Shown here: positions 18,962-27,169 of the stretch, in pieces
Layout of the letters: each line of letters begins with the position of its first letter
Numbering within the stretch: position 1 is the stretch's first letter
Origin: Nocardioides sp. JS614
GTDB taxonomy: Bacteria > Actinomycetota > Actinomycetes > Propionibacteriales > Nocardioidaceae
Length of the DNA: 64,000 nucleotides
Assembly: GCF_000015265.1 (NCBI RefSeq)
Contig: NC_008699.1
Coordinates: 3,968,001 to 4,032,000, forward strand
Direction: 5' to 3'
Position numbers and translations under genes: made by a program
The notes under the pieces: model-generated
Database searches by the model: none
Seen by the model: the letters and a program-made list of their open reading frames with translations, nothing else
Told to the model about the DNA's origin: nothing

Positions 18962-19534
18962 GTGGACTTCCAGGACCTGCTGCATGACGCACGGCTCGGC
19001 GAGGGCGCTGCCTTCGCCGAGCTGTGGTCGCGCTATGCCACTCGGGTGGCGGCATTCGTGCGGGTCCGCGGGGCCACCGACGTAGAGGAGATCACGAGCG
19101 ACGTGTTCGTGGCGGCATTCGAGGGGATCGGTCGCTTCGAGGGGGACGAGGCGGGATTCGTGGCGCTCCTCCTCACGATCGCCCGCCGCCGCGTCGTGGA
19201 CGAGCAGCGACGCCGGAGCCGGCGGGTGCCGGTCGCTCCCTGGACGGCCGAGGACGACGGGCGCACCGTGCGGAGCGTCGAGGACGACGTGCTCGACCGG
19301 GCCGCTGCCGACGACCTCGCCGCCCACCTGGACCGGCTCACGCCCGAGCAGCGCCAGGTCGTCACCCTCCGCCTGCTCACCGACCTCTCGCTCGAGCAGA
19401 CCGCGCAGGTGATGGGCAAGCGGGTCGGCACCGTGAAGTCCCTCCAACGCCGGGCCCTCGACGCCCTGCGCCGCTCCATGGCCGGCGAGAACGGCACCCG
19501 ACACAGCACCTTCGACACCAAGGCGAACTCATGA
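18962..19534 (+). CDS. sigma-70 family RNA polymerase sigma factor (ECF-like)
   Basis: A 190-residue group IV sigma factor. Region 2 lies at about residues 10-85 (FAELWSRYATRVAAFV, ITSDVFVAAFEGIGRF, ARRRVVDEQRRR) and region 4 at about 115-170 (LTPEQRQVVTLRLLTDLSLEQTA, VGTVKSLQRRALDAL, the helix-turn-helix). Region 3 is absent as expected. GTG 18962 gives VDFQDLLHDARLGEGAAF. The TGA stop overlaps the ATG of the next gene, a membrane protein likely to act as its regulator. Target promoters are not known. Confidence 0.9.
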   Translation: MDFQDLLHDARLGEGAAFAELWSRYATRVAAFVRVRGATDVEEITSDVFVAAFEGIGRFEGDEAGFVALLLTIARRRVVDEQRRRSRRVPVAPWTAEDDGRTVRSVEDDVLDRAAADDLAAHLDRLTPEQRQVVTLRLLTDLSLEQTAQVMGKRVGTVKSLQRRALDALRRSMAGENGTRHSTFDTKANS

Positions 19535-20394
19535 GCACGCTCCTGACCGACGACCAGGCGGAGGCACTCATCGCCCGCGCCCGCGGCGGTGACGTGCCCG
19601 TGGCGGCCGACCTCCGCCCCCTGGGGGACGCCCTGGCCGCCCATCGCGCCGCCCTCGCCGCCACGCCCGCTCCCGTGCCGACGACCGCGCTCGAGGGTTG
19701 GCTGGCGCCGGGCACCCACGCACCAGCCCCGGTCGCCGGACCGGCGTGGTGGCGTCGTGCGGTGCAGGCGATGGCCGGGCTCGGCCTCGGGATCCAGGTC
19801 GCGATCGGCGCCGGCGCCGCGGTCGCCGCCGGTCTCGGCATCGGCATCGCCCACCACCAGGGCCTCCTGCCGGGCGGCGGGACGGAGCAGCAGGCTCCGG
19901 CGCCGTCCGACCGGTCCCCCGCCTCCGGCACGCCCTCCGACGGGTCGGACGCCACGGTGGACCCCACCGACGCTCCTGCGGGCACATCAACCCCCGTGGT
20001 GCCCGCGGGAGCACCCTCCGGCCCGACCGGCGGCCCGTCGTCCGGTACGTCGGGCCTGCCGGGCATCGGCACCAGCCCCGGGGGAACCGACGACGGGGAC
20101 GAGGCCGACGATCCGTCGGGCGACGACCAGGGCCAGGACGAGCCGGGCGACGAGCCCGATGACCAGCCCAGTGACCAGCCGGACGACTCCGGCGACCCGG
20201 GTGAGGACTCGGGAGGCCAGTCGGACGGGCCGGACGACTCGACCGAGCCCAGCGAGTCCCCCGAGCCCAGCGAGTCCACCGACCCGAGCGAACCGGCACA
20301 GGACGCACCCGACGGGCCCTCGGAGTCCGACGAGCCGGACCAGCCGGACGCGAGCCCCGATCAGGCGGGACGGACCGCCAACCTCCTGAGCTGA
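19531..20394 (+). CDS. single-pass membrane protein coupled to the sigma factor, putative anti-sigma factor
   Basis: A 287-residue protein. Cytoplasmic N-terminus ~75 residues (MSTLLTDDQAEALIARARGG), one hydrophobic helix at ~85-112 (GLGLGIQVAIGAGAAVAAGLGIGIA), then ~170 extracellular residues rich in Asp, Ser, Pro and Gly. Start and stop overlap with the sigma gene (ATGA) implies coupled translation, the usual arrangement for sigma/anti-sigma pairs. I see no HxxxCxxC zinc anti-sigma motif, so assignment rests on context and topology. Its 3' end overlaps the convergent desaturase gene by 34 bp. Confidence 0.65.
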   Translation: MSTLLTDDQAEALIARARGGDVPVAADLRPLGDALAAHRAALAATPAPVPTTALEGWLAPGTHAPAPVAGPAWWRRAVQAMAGLGLGIQVAIGAGAAVAAGLGIGIAHHQGLLPGGGTEQQAPAPSDRSPASGTPSDGSDATVDPTDAPAGTSTPVVPAGAPSGPTGGPSSGTSGLPGIGTSPGGTDDGDEADDPSGDDQGQDEPGDEPDDQPSDQPDDSGDPGEDSGGQSDGPDDSTEPSESPEPSESTDPSEPAQDAPDGPSESDEPDQPDASPDQAGRTANLLS

Positions 20395-21515
20395 GGGACC
20401 AGGTTGCGCCGGTTGGTCTCGGCCAGCCAGCCGTTGGGCAGCGAGAGCCGGATCACCTTGTGCCAGGCGCTGGCGACCTGCTTGACCATCGGCCGGGCGT
20501 TGTAGGCCAGGTCGAACCTCGCGAACACCTCCCGCACCCGGGGCGCGATCTCGGCGTACCGGTTGCTCGGCAGGTCGGGGAAGATGTGGTGCTCGATCTG
20601 GTGGGACAGGTTGCCGGTCATCAGGTGCAGCAGCCGCGAGCCGGAGATGTTCGCCGAGCCGAGCATCTGGCGCAGGTACCAGCTCCCGCGGGTCTCGTTC
20701 TCGTCGAGCTCGGCCTGCTCGAAGGTCTGCACGCCCTCGGGGAAGTGCCCGCACATGATCACCGAGTGGCTCCACAGGTTGCGCACCAGGTTCGCGGTCG
20801 CATCCGCCGCGAGCGTCGAGCGCCAGCCGCGACCCGACAGCGCCGGGTACAGCACGAAGTCCTTGGTCAGCTGGCGGCCGGCCTTGGCGAGCGCCACCTT
20901 GACCTCCGCCTTCTTCTCCGGCGTCATCTGGCGCTTGTCGCGGAGGTGGTCGCCGAGGTCGAGGTCGAACATCGCGATGCCGTACTCGAAGATGCAGGCG
21001 GTCACGAAGTTCCACGCGGGCTGCACGAGGTAGCGCGGCTGCCACTCCTGCGCCTCGTCGACGCGCATGATGCCGTACCCGAGGTCGTTGTCCAAGCCGC
21101 GAATGTTCGTGTAGGTGTGGTGGGTCTCGTTGTGGGCGCGCTTCCACTGAGCCGCGGGGGTGACGTGGTCCCACTCCCAGGTGCTGGAGTGGATCTTGGG
21201 GTCGCGCATCCAGTCCCACTGACCGTGCAGGACGTTGTGCCCGATCTCCATGTTGTCGAGGATCTTGGCGATCGCGAGCCCGGCGGTGCCGACCACCCAC
21301 GCGGCGGGGCGCCGGCTGCGCAGCAGCACCGCCCGGCTGCCGAGTTCGAGCATCCGCTGCACCTGGACGACCCGGCGGATGTACGCCGCGTCCCGTGCGC
21401 CACGGCTGTCGAGCACGCCCTGCCGGATCGCGTCGAGCTCCTTGCCGAGCAGCTCGACCTCGTCGGTCGTGAGCCCGCCCGGCGCCGTCCGCGGGCGCAC
21501 CTGCATCGTGGTCAT
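20361..21515 (-). CDS. membrane fatty acid desaturase
   Basis: A 384-residue di-iron acyl desaturase. Three histidine boxes are present: H93-NVL-H97, H128-NET-H132-H133 and H305-QIE-H309-H310. The third (HQIEHHIFPDLP) is typical of front-end/linoleoyl-type and DesA3-like actinobacterial desaturases. Hydrophobic helices flank the first and third boxes. It would introduce a double bond into acyl chains at the membrane using an external ferredoxin- or NADPH-reductase partner; none is adjacent. ATG 21513-21515 was preferred; an upstream in-frame start would add 11 residues. Divergent from the IclR regulator. Confidence 0.88.
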   Translation of the reverse strand: MTTMQVRPRTAPGGLTTDEVELLGKELDAIRQGVLDSRGARDAAYIRRVVQVQRMLELGSRAVLLRSRRPAAWVVGTAGLAIAKILDNMEIGHNVLHGQWDWMRDPKIHSSTWEWDHVTPAAQWKRAHNETHHTYTNIRGLDNDLGYGIMRVDEAQEWQPRYLVQPAWNFVTACIFEYGIAMFDLDLGDHLRDKRQMTPEKKAEVKVALAKAGRQLTKDFVLYPALSGRGWRSTLAADATANLVRNLWSHSVIMCGHFPEGVQTFEQAELDENETRGSWYLRQMLGSANISGSRLLHLMTGNLSHQIEHHIFPDLPSNRYAEIAPRVREVFARFDLAYNARPMVKQVASAWHKVIRLSLPNGWLAETNRRNLVPQLRRLAVRPA

Positions 21516-21684
21516 GCTCACACTGTGCCCCACCGGCGGGCACGACACGCCGTACGGGGTTCGGCCGCCGTGCGTGACGACGTACGGCCGGCAGGTGGGG
21601 GCCCCTCCCGGGAACGCCGCCGGCGAGGTTCAATGGTCGGGTCGAACCGGTGGGGCGACCCATCCGCAACACGCTGGAGGATCC

Positions 21685-22443
21685 ATGGCCGCGCCAGGCA
21701 CCTTGATCCAGTCCGTGAGCCGAGCACTCCACCTGCTCGACGCCGTGGGGTCGTCCACGCGCCCGATGACCGCGAAGGCCCTGGCCCGGCAGGCCCGGAT
21801 GCCGCTGCCGACGACGTACCACCTGCTGCGGACCCTGGTCCACGAGGGCTACCTCGCCCGCGATCCGGAGGGCTACGTGCTGGGCGACCGCGCGATCACT
21901 CTCGCCGGTGCGCCGACGCTGCGCCCCACGCACACCCACCGGATCCTCGAGCACCTGCGCGACGAGCTGAACGCGCCGGCCTACCTCTCGGTCCTCGACG
22001 ACGGGGAGATCCGCCTCGCCGACGTCGCCGACAGCCGCACCTCCCCGCGGGTCGACCTGTGGGTCGGCTTCCACGACGCCGCCCACGCCACGGCTCTGGG
22101 CAAGGCCGTGCTCTCGACGCTGCCCGAGCCCGCCCGGCGGGAGTACGTCCAGACCCACGACCTGGCCGACCTCACCCAGCACACCGTGACCAGCACCCAG
22201 GCGCTGCTCCGCGAGCTGCGCGAGTCCCCGGAGCTCGCCGTCGACCGCGAGGAGTACGCCGTGGGCACCGCGTGCCTGGCGGTGCCGGTGCCGTCGACCG
22301 CGTTCGCGGCGGCCGTCGCGGTCTCGGTGCCGACCCGAGCACTGCCGCGGGCCATGGAGCGTCGCGACGCGATCCGCCGGGCGGCCCGCCTGATCGCCTA
22401 TGCCGGCCCGCAGTCGACGCCGGGACCGTCTATCACCATCTGA
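21685..22443 (+). CDS. IclR-family transcriptional regulator
   Basis: A 252-residue regulator with an N-terminal winged helix-turn-helix (residues ~10-70: SVSRALHLLDAV, PTTYHLLRTLVHEGYL) and a C-terminal IclR effector-binding domain (~85-240) including ATALGKAVLSTLP and EEYAVGTACLAVPV. GGAGG precedes ATG 21685. It sits immediately upstream of the E1alpha-E1beta-lipoyl operon in the same direction and divergent from the desaturase, so it likely controls one or both. The effector is probably a small carboxylic acid related to the dehydrogenase substrate; this is inference. Confidence 0.88.
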   Translation: MAAPGTLIQSVSRALHLLDAVGSSTRPMTAKALARQARMPLPTTYHLLRTLVHEGYLARDPEGYVLGDRAITLAGAPTLRPTHTHRILEHLRDELNAPAYLSVLDDGEIRLADVADSRTSPRVDLWVGFHDAAHATALGKAVLSTLPEPARREYVQTHDLADLTQHTVTSTQALLRELRESPELAVDREEYAVGTACLAVPVPSTAFAAAVAVSVPTRALPRAMERRDAIRRAARLIAYAGPQSTPGPSITI

Positions 22444-22515
22444 AACTTCGACCCTGGCTGGCCCGCGGACGCGGGTCTACGTTCCGAAGCAGGCACCCAT
22501 CTGCGGAGGACAACC

Positions 22516-23550
22516 ATGACCACTCAGGCAGCGGCACAGCCCGCGACTCCCCAGCAGGCCGGCGGCGGGACGGGCCTCGACCCCGCCGTGCGGCTCGACC
22601 TCTACGAGACGATGGTGCTCTCGCGCACCTACGAGGAGGCGATCCTGCGCGAGTACCACGCGGACAAGGGCCCGGGCTTCGACATCGGCAAGGGCCTGAT
22701 CCCGGGCGAGATGCACCTGTCCGCGGGTCAGGAGCCCGTCGCCGCCGGGGTCTGCGCGCACCTCACCACCGACGATGCCGTCACCGCCACCCACCGGCCG
22801 CACCACTTCGCGGTCGCGCACGGCGTGGACCTGCGGCGGATGACCGCCGAGATCTTCGGCCGCGAGGACGGGCTGGGCCGAGGGCGGGGCGGCCACATGC
22901 ACCTGTTCGACCCGGACACGCACTTCTCCTGCTCCGGCATCATCGCCGAGGGCTATCCGCCCGCTCTCGGCCAGGCCTTCGCGTTCCACCGCCAGGGCAC
23001 CGACCGGATCGCCGTGGCCGTCACCGGCGAGGGCGCGGCCAACCAGGGCGCGTTCCACGAGTCGTTGAACCTCGCCGCCCGCTGGTCGTTGCCGGTCGTC
23101 TTCGTCGTGGAGGACAACGACTGGGGGATCTCGGTGCCGCGGACCGCGTCGACCTCCGTGGCCTCGAACGCCGATCGGGCCGCGGCGTACGGCATCCCCG
23201 GCGAGCGGATCGAGGGCAACGACGTCGAAGGGGTGTACGACGCCGCGAGGCGTGCGGTCGCCCGCGCCCGTGCCGGGGAGGGCCCCTCGCTCATCGAGGT
23301 GCACACGCTGCGGTTGTGGGGCCACTTCGAGGGCGACGCCCAGGGCTATCGGCTCGACCTGGAGGACGCGCCGAGCCACGACCCGATCCCCCGCTACGAG
23401 ACCCGGCTCCGCGAGGCCGGCGTACTCGACGACGAAACGGTCACGCGGATCAGGAGCGCCGCCAGCGAGCGCACCGAGGACGCGATCGCGTTCGCGAAGA
23501 ACAGCCCCGTGCCGGACCCTGCGTCGGCCACGTCCTACGTGTTCGCCTGA
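22516..23550 (+). CDS. thiamine diphosphate-dependent dehydrogenase E1, alpha subunit (acetoin/pyruvate type)
   Basis: A 344-residue E1 alpha subunit. The ThDP/Mg motif is VTGEGAANQGAFHES...EDNDWGIS, and the GRGRGGHMH segment is typical of the acetoin dehydrogenase (AcoA) and branched/pyruvate E1 alpha families. These enzymes decarboxylate a 2-oxoacid or cleave acetoin and transfer the acyl unit to lipoamide. A strong GGAGGA ribosome-binding site precedes ATG 22516. It is followed by E1 beta after 10 bp. Whether the substrate is acetoin, pyruvate or another 2-oxoacid cannot be decided. Confidence 0.88.
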   Translation: MTTQAAAQPATPQQAGGGTGLDPAVRLDLYETMVLSRTYEEAILREYHADKGPGFDIGKGLIPGEMHLSAGQEPVAAGVCAHLTTDDAVTATHRPHHFAVAHGVDLRRMTAEIFGREDGLGRGRGGHMHLFDPDTHFSCSGIIAEGYPPALGQAFAFHRQGTDRIAVAVTGEGAANQGAFHESLNLAARWSLPVVFVVEDNDWGISVPRTASTSVASNADRAAAYGIPGERIEGNDVEGVYDAARRAVARARAGEGPSLIEVHTLRLWGHFEGDAQGYRLDLEDAPSHDPIPRYETRLREAGVLDDETVTRIRSAASERTEDAIAFAKNSPVPDPASATSYVFA

Positions 23551-23560
23551 GGAGACGACG

Positions 23561-24604
23561 ATGACCATCACCGAGACCCCGACCACCCCGACCCCGCACT
23601 CGCGGAGGCTGACCACCTCCAAGGCGATCGTCGAGGCCATCGCCTTCGAGATGGAGCGCGACCCGTCCGTGTTCTACCTGGGCGAGGACGTCGGCTCGTA
23701 CGGCGGCATCTTCGGCTCCACCGGCGGGCTGCTCGACCGGTTCGGGAAGGACCGGGTGATCGACACCCCGATCTCGGAGACCGCCTTCATCGGGCTCGGC
23801 ATCGGCGCCGCGGTGGAGGGCATGCGGCCGATCGTGGAGCTGATGTTCGCCGACTTCATGGGGGTCTGCCTCGACCAGATCTACAACCACATGGCGAAGA
23901 TCCACTTCGAGTCCGGCGGCAACGTCAAGGTGCCGATGGTGCTGACGATGGCCGCCGGCGGCGGCTACTCCGACGGCGCCCAGCACTCCCAGTGCCTGTG
24001 GGGCACGTTCGCGCACCTGCCCGGGATGAAGGTGGTGGTCCCGAGCAGCCCGGCCGACGCGAAGGGGCTGATGACGGCGGCGATCCGTGACGACAACCCG
24101 GTCGTCTACCTGTTCCACAAGGGCGTGATGGGGCTGCCGTGGATGGCGAAGAACCCGCGGTCGAACGACGCCGTCCCCGACGGCGACTACGAGACGCCGA
24201 TCGGCAAGGCGAACGTCGTCCGGTCGGGCAGCGACGTCACGGTGGTGACGATCTCCTTGTCGGTCCACCACGCCCTCGACGTGGCCGAGCGGCTCGCGGA
24301 CGACGGCATCGACGTCGAGGTTCTCGACCTGCGCAGCCTGGTGCCGCTGGACCGGGAGGCGATCCTCGCCTCGGTCGCCAAGACCGGTCGCCTGGTCGTC
24401 GTGGACGAGGACTACCTCTCCTTCGGGATGTCGGGCGAGGTGGTCGCCACGATCGCCGAGCACGACCCGACGCTGCTGAAGCGACCGGCCGAGCGGGTCG
24501 CGGTGCCCGACGTGCCGATCCCCTACGCCCATGCGCTGGAGTACGCCGTGCTGCCGCGGCAGGACCGGATCGAGGCCGCCGTACGCCGGGTGGTGGCCGG
24601 GTGA
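23561..24604 (+). CDS. thiamine diphosphate-dependent dehydrogenase E1, beta subunit
   Basis: A 347-residue E1 beta subunit. Recognisable segments: VFYLGEDVGSYGGIFGSTGGL, DTPISETAFIGLGIGAAVEG (with the conserved catalytic-region glutamate), and the transketolase C-terminal domain with VEVLDLRSLVPLDREAIL. It pairs with the E1 alpha protein upstream to form an alpha2beta2 heterotetramer. Its TGA stop overlaps the GTG start of the lipoyl-domain gene (GTGA), implying coupled translation of all three. Confidence 0.9.
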   Translation: MTITETPTTPTPHSRRLTTSKAIVEAIAFEMERDPSVFYLGEDVGSYGGIFGSTGGLLDRFGKDRVIDTPISETAFIGLGIGAAVEGMRPIVELMFADFMGVCLDQIYNHMAKIHFESGGNVKVPMVLTMAAGGGYSDGAQHSQCLWGTFAHLPGMKVVVPSSPADAKGLMTAAIRDDNPVVYLFHKGVMGLPWMAKNPRSNDAVPDGDYETPIGKANVVRSGSDVTVVTISLSVHHALDVAERLADDGIDVEVLDLRSLVPLDREAILASVAKTGRLVVVDEDYLSFGMSGEVVATIAEHDPTLLKRPAERVAVPDVPIPYAHALEYAVLPRQDRIEAAVRRVVAG

Positions 24605-24837
24605 CCGACGTCCTGTTCCCATCGCTGTCGAAGGAGACGCCGGACGCGGAGGGGGTGGTGTCGACCTGGTTCGTGCGCGAGGGCGAGACGGTGACCGCCG
24701 ATCAGCTGATCGCCGAGGTGCAGGTGGACAAGGTCGCGGCCGAGGTGCCGGCGCCGGTCGGCGGCGTCGTGCACCTGCTGTTCGAGGAGGAGGCGGCGGT
24801 CGCGCAGGGCACGCCCATCGCCCGCATCGACGACTGA
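24601..24837 (+). CDS. stand-alone lipoyl-domain protein
   Basis: A 78-residue protein consisting only of a biotin/lipoyl attachment domain. K44 in VQVDKVAAEVPAP is the lipoylated lysine, on the usual beta-turn. It is coupled to E1 beta by a GTGA overlap. In normal complexes this domain is the N-terminus of a 400-residue E2 acyltransferase; here the gene ends after the domain and no E2 core or E3 follows (the next gene is a beta-propeller protein). It may work as a free carrier like GcvH, with E2 activity supplied from elsewhere. No frameshift remnant of an E2 was seen downstream. Confidence 0.85.
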   Translation: MTDVLFPSLSKETPDAEGVVSTWFVREGETVTADQLIAEVQVDKVAAEVPAPVGGVVHLLFEEEAAVAQGTPIARIDD

Positions 24838-24898
24838 CTGGTGTCACCACCGGGTCGAGCGCGCCCCGCCTGACGCGCTCGGCCCCGACGAGCACGAA

Positions 24899-24914
24899 CT
24901 TCATCGAACCTTCA
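24899..24914 (+). promoter_or_regulatory. response-regulator box A (direct repeat)
   Basis: CTTCA-tcgaac-CTTCA: two direct repeats with 11-bp spacing, 91 bp upstream of the beta-propeller gene. The same motif occurs at 26266, 31862, 32738 and 33678. An 11-bp direct repeat is the usual binding geometry of OmpR/PhoB regulators, one of which is encoded at 32805. Confidence 0.65.
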
Positions 24915-25005
24915 CACGATGCCCACGGTTCGCACCGGGTCCACCACCCACGCTGGCGCCGCGGTTCGTCCGACCCGCTGTCCACCGACCAGCCGGGAGG
25001 CGATC

Positions 25006-26226
25006 GTGACCCACGCCAACGACGACCAGGGCGAGCCGCCCGAGACGACCGAGCCGACCGACGGAGCTGGGTCGGGCCGGCGCGCCGGACGGGTCTGGCT
25101 CGGCGCGGCCGGGCTGGCCGTCCTGGTCGCGGTCGCGTCCATCGCCGTCGCGCTGGCCGACGACGACGGGGCCGAACGGCCACCCAGCGCCGCCGCCGGC
25201 GTGACCGGCACGATCTGGGTCGCGAACGAGGCGGGCGACAGCCTGACCGCGATCGACGCCGCCACCCACGAGGTCGTGACGACGGTCTCCGGCATCGCGG
25301 GCCCGCACAACGTGCAGGTCGCGCCGGACGGCAACACCATCTGGACGGTCAGCGGGCACGACTCGCTCGCCGTGATGCTGGACGCCGCGACGCTCGGCCT
25401 GCACGGGACCGTCGGAACGGGAAGCATGCCCGCTCACGTCGTGCTGACGCCGGACGGCAGCACCGCCTACACCTCCAACGGCGAGGACGGGACGGTCACC
25501 GCGATCGACACGGCCACGATGAGGCCGACCGCCACGATCCCCGTCGGGGCGGGTCCGCACGGCCTCCGGCCGAGCCCGGACGGGAGCCGGATCGTGGTCG
25601 CGAACATCGGCGGGAGCACGCTGAGCGTGATCGACACCGCCTCCAACGAGGAGGTGACACAGATCGAGGTCGGCGCGGCACCCGCCCAGGTGGCCTTCTC
25701 GCCCGACGGGCGGTTCGTCTACGCGTCGTTGAACGCCGAGGACGCCGTCGTGAAGGTCGACCTGGCGAAGGGCCGCGCGATCGCCAAGACCACCGTCGGG
25801 AGCGGGCCCATCCAGACCTACGTGAGCCCGGATGGCGAGCTCCTGCTGGTCGCCAACCAGGGCACCGAGGACGCCCCGGGCACGACCGTGTCGGTGGTCG
25901 ACACGGACAGCTTCGAGGTGGTCGAGACCATCGAGACCGGCGAGGGCGCGCACGGCATCGTCATCGATCCGACCGGCCGTCAGGCGTACGTCACGAACAT
26001 CTACGGGAACGACGTCGCCGTCATCGACCTGCAGGAGCTGCGTGTGGTCGCCCGGGTGCCTGTCGGCGAGGCCCCCAACGGGATCAGCTTCTCACCGGTC
26101 GTCGTCGACGAGCAGCCGACCGTCGAGCTCCAGCTGCCGGACGCCGGCATGGACTCGCACGACGAGGGCGACGAGGGCGACGAGGGCGACGAGGGCGACG
26201 AGGGCCACGGCGACGACGGTCACTGA
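25006..26226 (+). CDS. membrane-anchored YVTN-type beta-propeller protein
   Basis: A 406-residue protein. A short cytoplasmic N-terminus, a signal-anchor helix at ~31-50 (VWLGAAGLAVLVAVASIAVALA), then seven-bladed propeller repeats of the YVTN/40-residue family (GTIWVANEAGDSLTAIDAAT; AYTSNGEDGTVTAIDTATM; AYVTNIYGNDVAVIDLQEL). The C-terminal tail is His/Asp/Glu/Gly-rich (SHDEGDEG... GHGDDGH), plausibly metal-binding. GTG 25006 has GGGAGG five bases upstream. In copper islands such propellers may store or sense metal outside the membrane; that is inference. Box A lies upstream. Confidence 0.85.
   Translation: MTHANDDQGEPPETTEPTDGAGSGRRAGRVWLGAAGLAVLVAVASIAVALADDDGAERPPSAAAGVTGTIWVANEAGDSLTAIDAATHEVVTTVSGIAGPHNVQVAPDGNTIWTVSGHDSLAVMLDAATLGLHGTVGTGSMPAHVVLTPDGSTAYTSNGEDGTVTAIDTATMRPTATIPVGAGPHGLRPSPDGSRIVVANIGGSTLSVIDTASNEEVTQIEVGAAPAQVAFSPDGRFVYASLNAEDAVVKVDLAKGRAIAKTTVGSGPIQTYVSPDGELLLVANQGTEDAPGTTVSVVDTDSFEVVETIETGEGAHGIVIDPTGRQAYVTNIYGNDVAVIDLQELRVVARVPVGEAPNGISFSPVVVDEQPTVELQLPDAGMDSHDEGDEGDEGDEGDEGHGDDGH
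26161..26205 (+). repeat. 9-bp tandem repeat coding for (DEG)n
   Basis: Five exact head-to-tail copies of GACGAGGGC near the 3' end of the beta-propeller gene, giving the Asp-Glu-Gly tail. In-frame slippage would change tail length without breaking the gene. Confidence 0.85.
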
Positions 26227-26265
26227 CGCTCGGACCCCGCTGGGAACACGGATTCTCCACGCGAA

Positions 26266-26281
26266 GGTGATCGGATCTTCA
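26266..26281 (+). promoter_or_regulatory. response-regulator box B (degenerate first half)
   Basis: GGTGA-tcggat-CTTCA, 49 bp upstream of the Lgt-like gene. The second half and the central CGRAY match boxes A, C, D and E; the first half keeps only TGA, as in box D (CTTGA). Confidence 0.5.
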
Positions 26282-26330
26282 TCCCGGGCCGGAAGGGTCG
26301 AGTCATGCGACCTGACCAGGTAGGGCGATC

Positions 26331-27125
26331 GTGAGGCCGGTGCTGTTCGACCTCTTCGGGCTCTCGGTGAACAGCTACGGCGCCAGCAAGGCGGCGGCGG
26401 CGCTCGTGGCCGGCTTCCTGCTGGTCCGCGAGTTCCGCCGGATGGGCTGGGACGAGGACCGGGCGTGGACGCTCGTGATGGCGACCACCTTCTTCGGGTT
26501 CGTCGGCGCCAAGGCGTACTTCCTCGCGGAGAACGGCGGCAGCATCAGCCTGCACCACTTCGGGGGGTCGGGTTTCACGTGGTACGGCGGTTTCCTCGCC
26601 GGCACCCTGACCGTGCTGGTGCTGGCCCGGCGGTGGCACCTCCCCCTCGTGCCCCTGGCCGGGGTGCTGACGGGCCCGCTCGCAGCGGCGTACGCGATCG
26701 GTCGGGTGGGCTGCTTCCTGGCCGGCGACGGGACCTACGGCCGCCCCAGCGACCTCCCGTGGGCGATGGCCTTCCCGAACGGGACGGTGCCGACGTCGGT
26801 CCCCGTCCACCCGACGGCGCTCTACGAGACCATCGGCGCGCTCCTGCTCGCGGTGGTGCTGTGGCAGCTCCGCACCCGGGTCCGGGCCATCACGCTGATC
26901 GCGGTCTACGCGCTCGCCAGCGGTATCACCCGGCTGTCGATCGAGGAGCTTCGCATCAACTCCGAGAGCTGGCTCGGCCTGACGCAACCCCAGCTCTGGT
27001 CCGTCGTGCTCGTCCTCGTCGGCCTCGGCCTGCTGCTGCGCGCGGCGTACCGCTCCGGCGCTGTCCCCGGGGACGACCCATCGCCCCTGACGCCTGAGCA
27101 CACGGGCAGCGGCGCGCCCACCTGA
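26331..27125 (+). CDS. prolipoprotein diacylglyceryl transferase (Lgt) family protein, divergent
   Basis: A 264-residue, seven-helix membrane protein of the Lgt family. The signature region reads GRVGCFLAGDGTYG: the GR and final G match the classical GRxGNFxNxExxG, but the asparagines are replaced (C and A). The usual His-Gly-Gly motif is WYGG here, so the histidine is tyrosine. The C-terminal R-x3-E pair (ITRLSIEEL) is kept. These changes suggest it does not do normal lipoprotein lipidation. The context is a copper/redox island. GTG 26331; box B lies upstream and the M23 peptidase follows after 44 bp. Confidence 0.8.
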   Translation: MRPVLFDLFGLSVNSYGASKAAAALVAGFLLVREFRRMGWDEDRAWTLVMATTFFGFVGAKAYFLAENGGSISLHHFGGSGFTWYGGFLAGTLTVLVLARRWHLPLVPLAGVLTGPLAAAYAIGRVGCFLAGDGTYGRPSDLPWAMAFPNGTVPTSVPVHPTALYETIGALLLAVVLWQLRTRVRAITLIAVYALASGITRLSIEELRINSESWLGLTQPQLWSVVLVLVGLGLLLRAAYRSGAVPGDDPSPLTPEHTGSGAPT

Positions 27126-27169
27126 CCGCACGCGGTACGTCCCCACGCGCCGCTTCGGGAAGGGAACTC

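Noticed and set aside
20460..23564. 1034-codon plus-strand frame crossing the desaturase, IclR and E1 alpha region
   Set aside because: It crosses three well-supported genes in another frame and has an arginine/proline-rich composition typical of a shadow frame.
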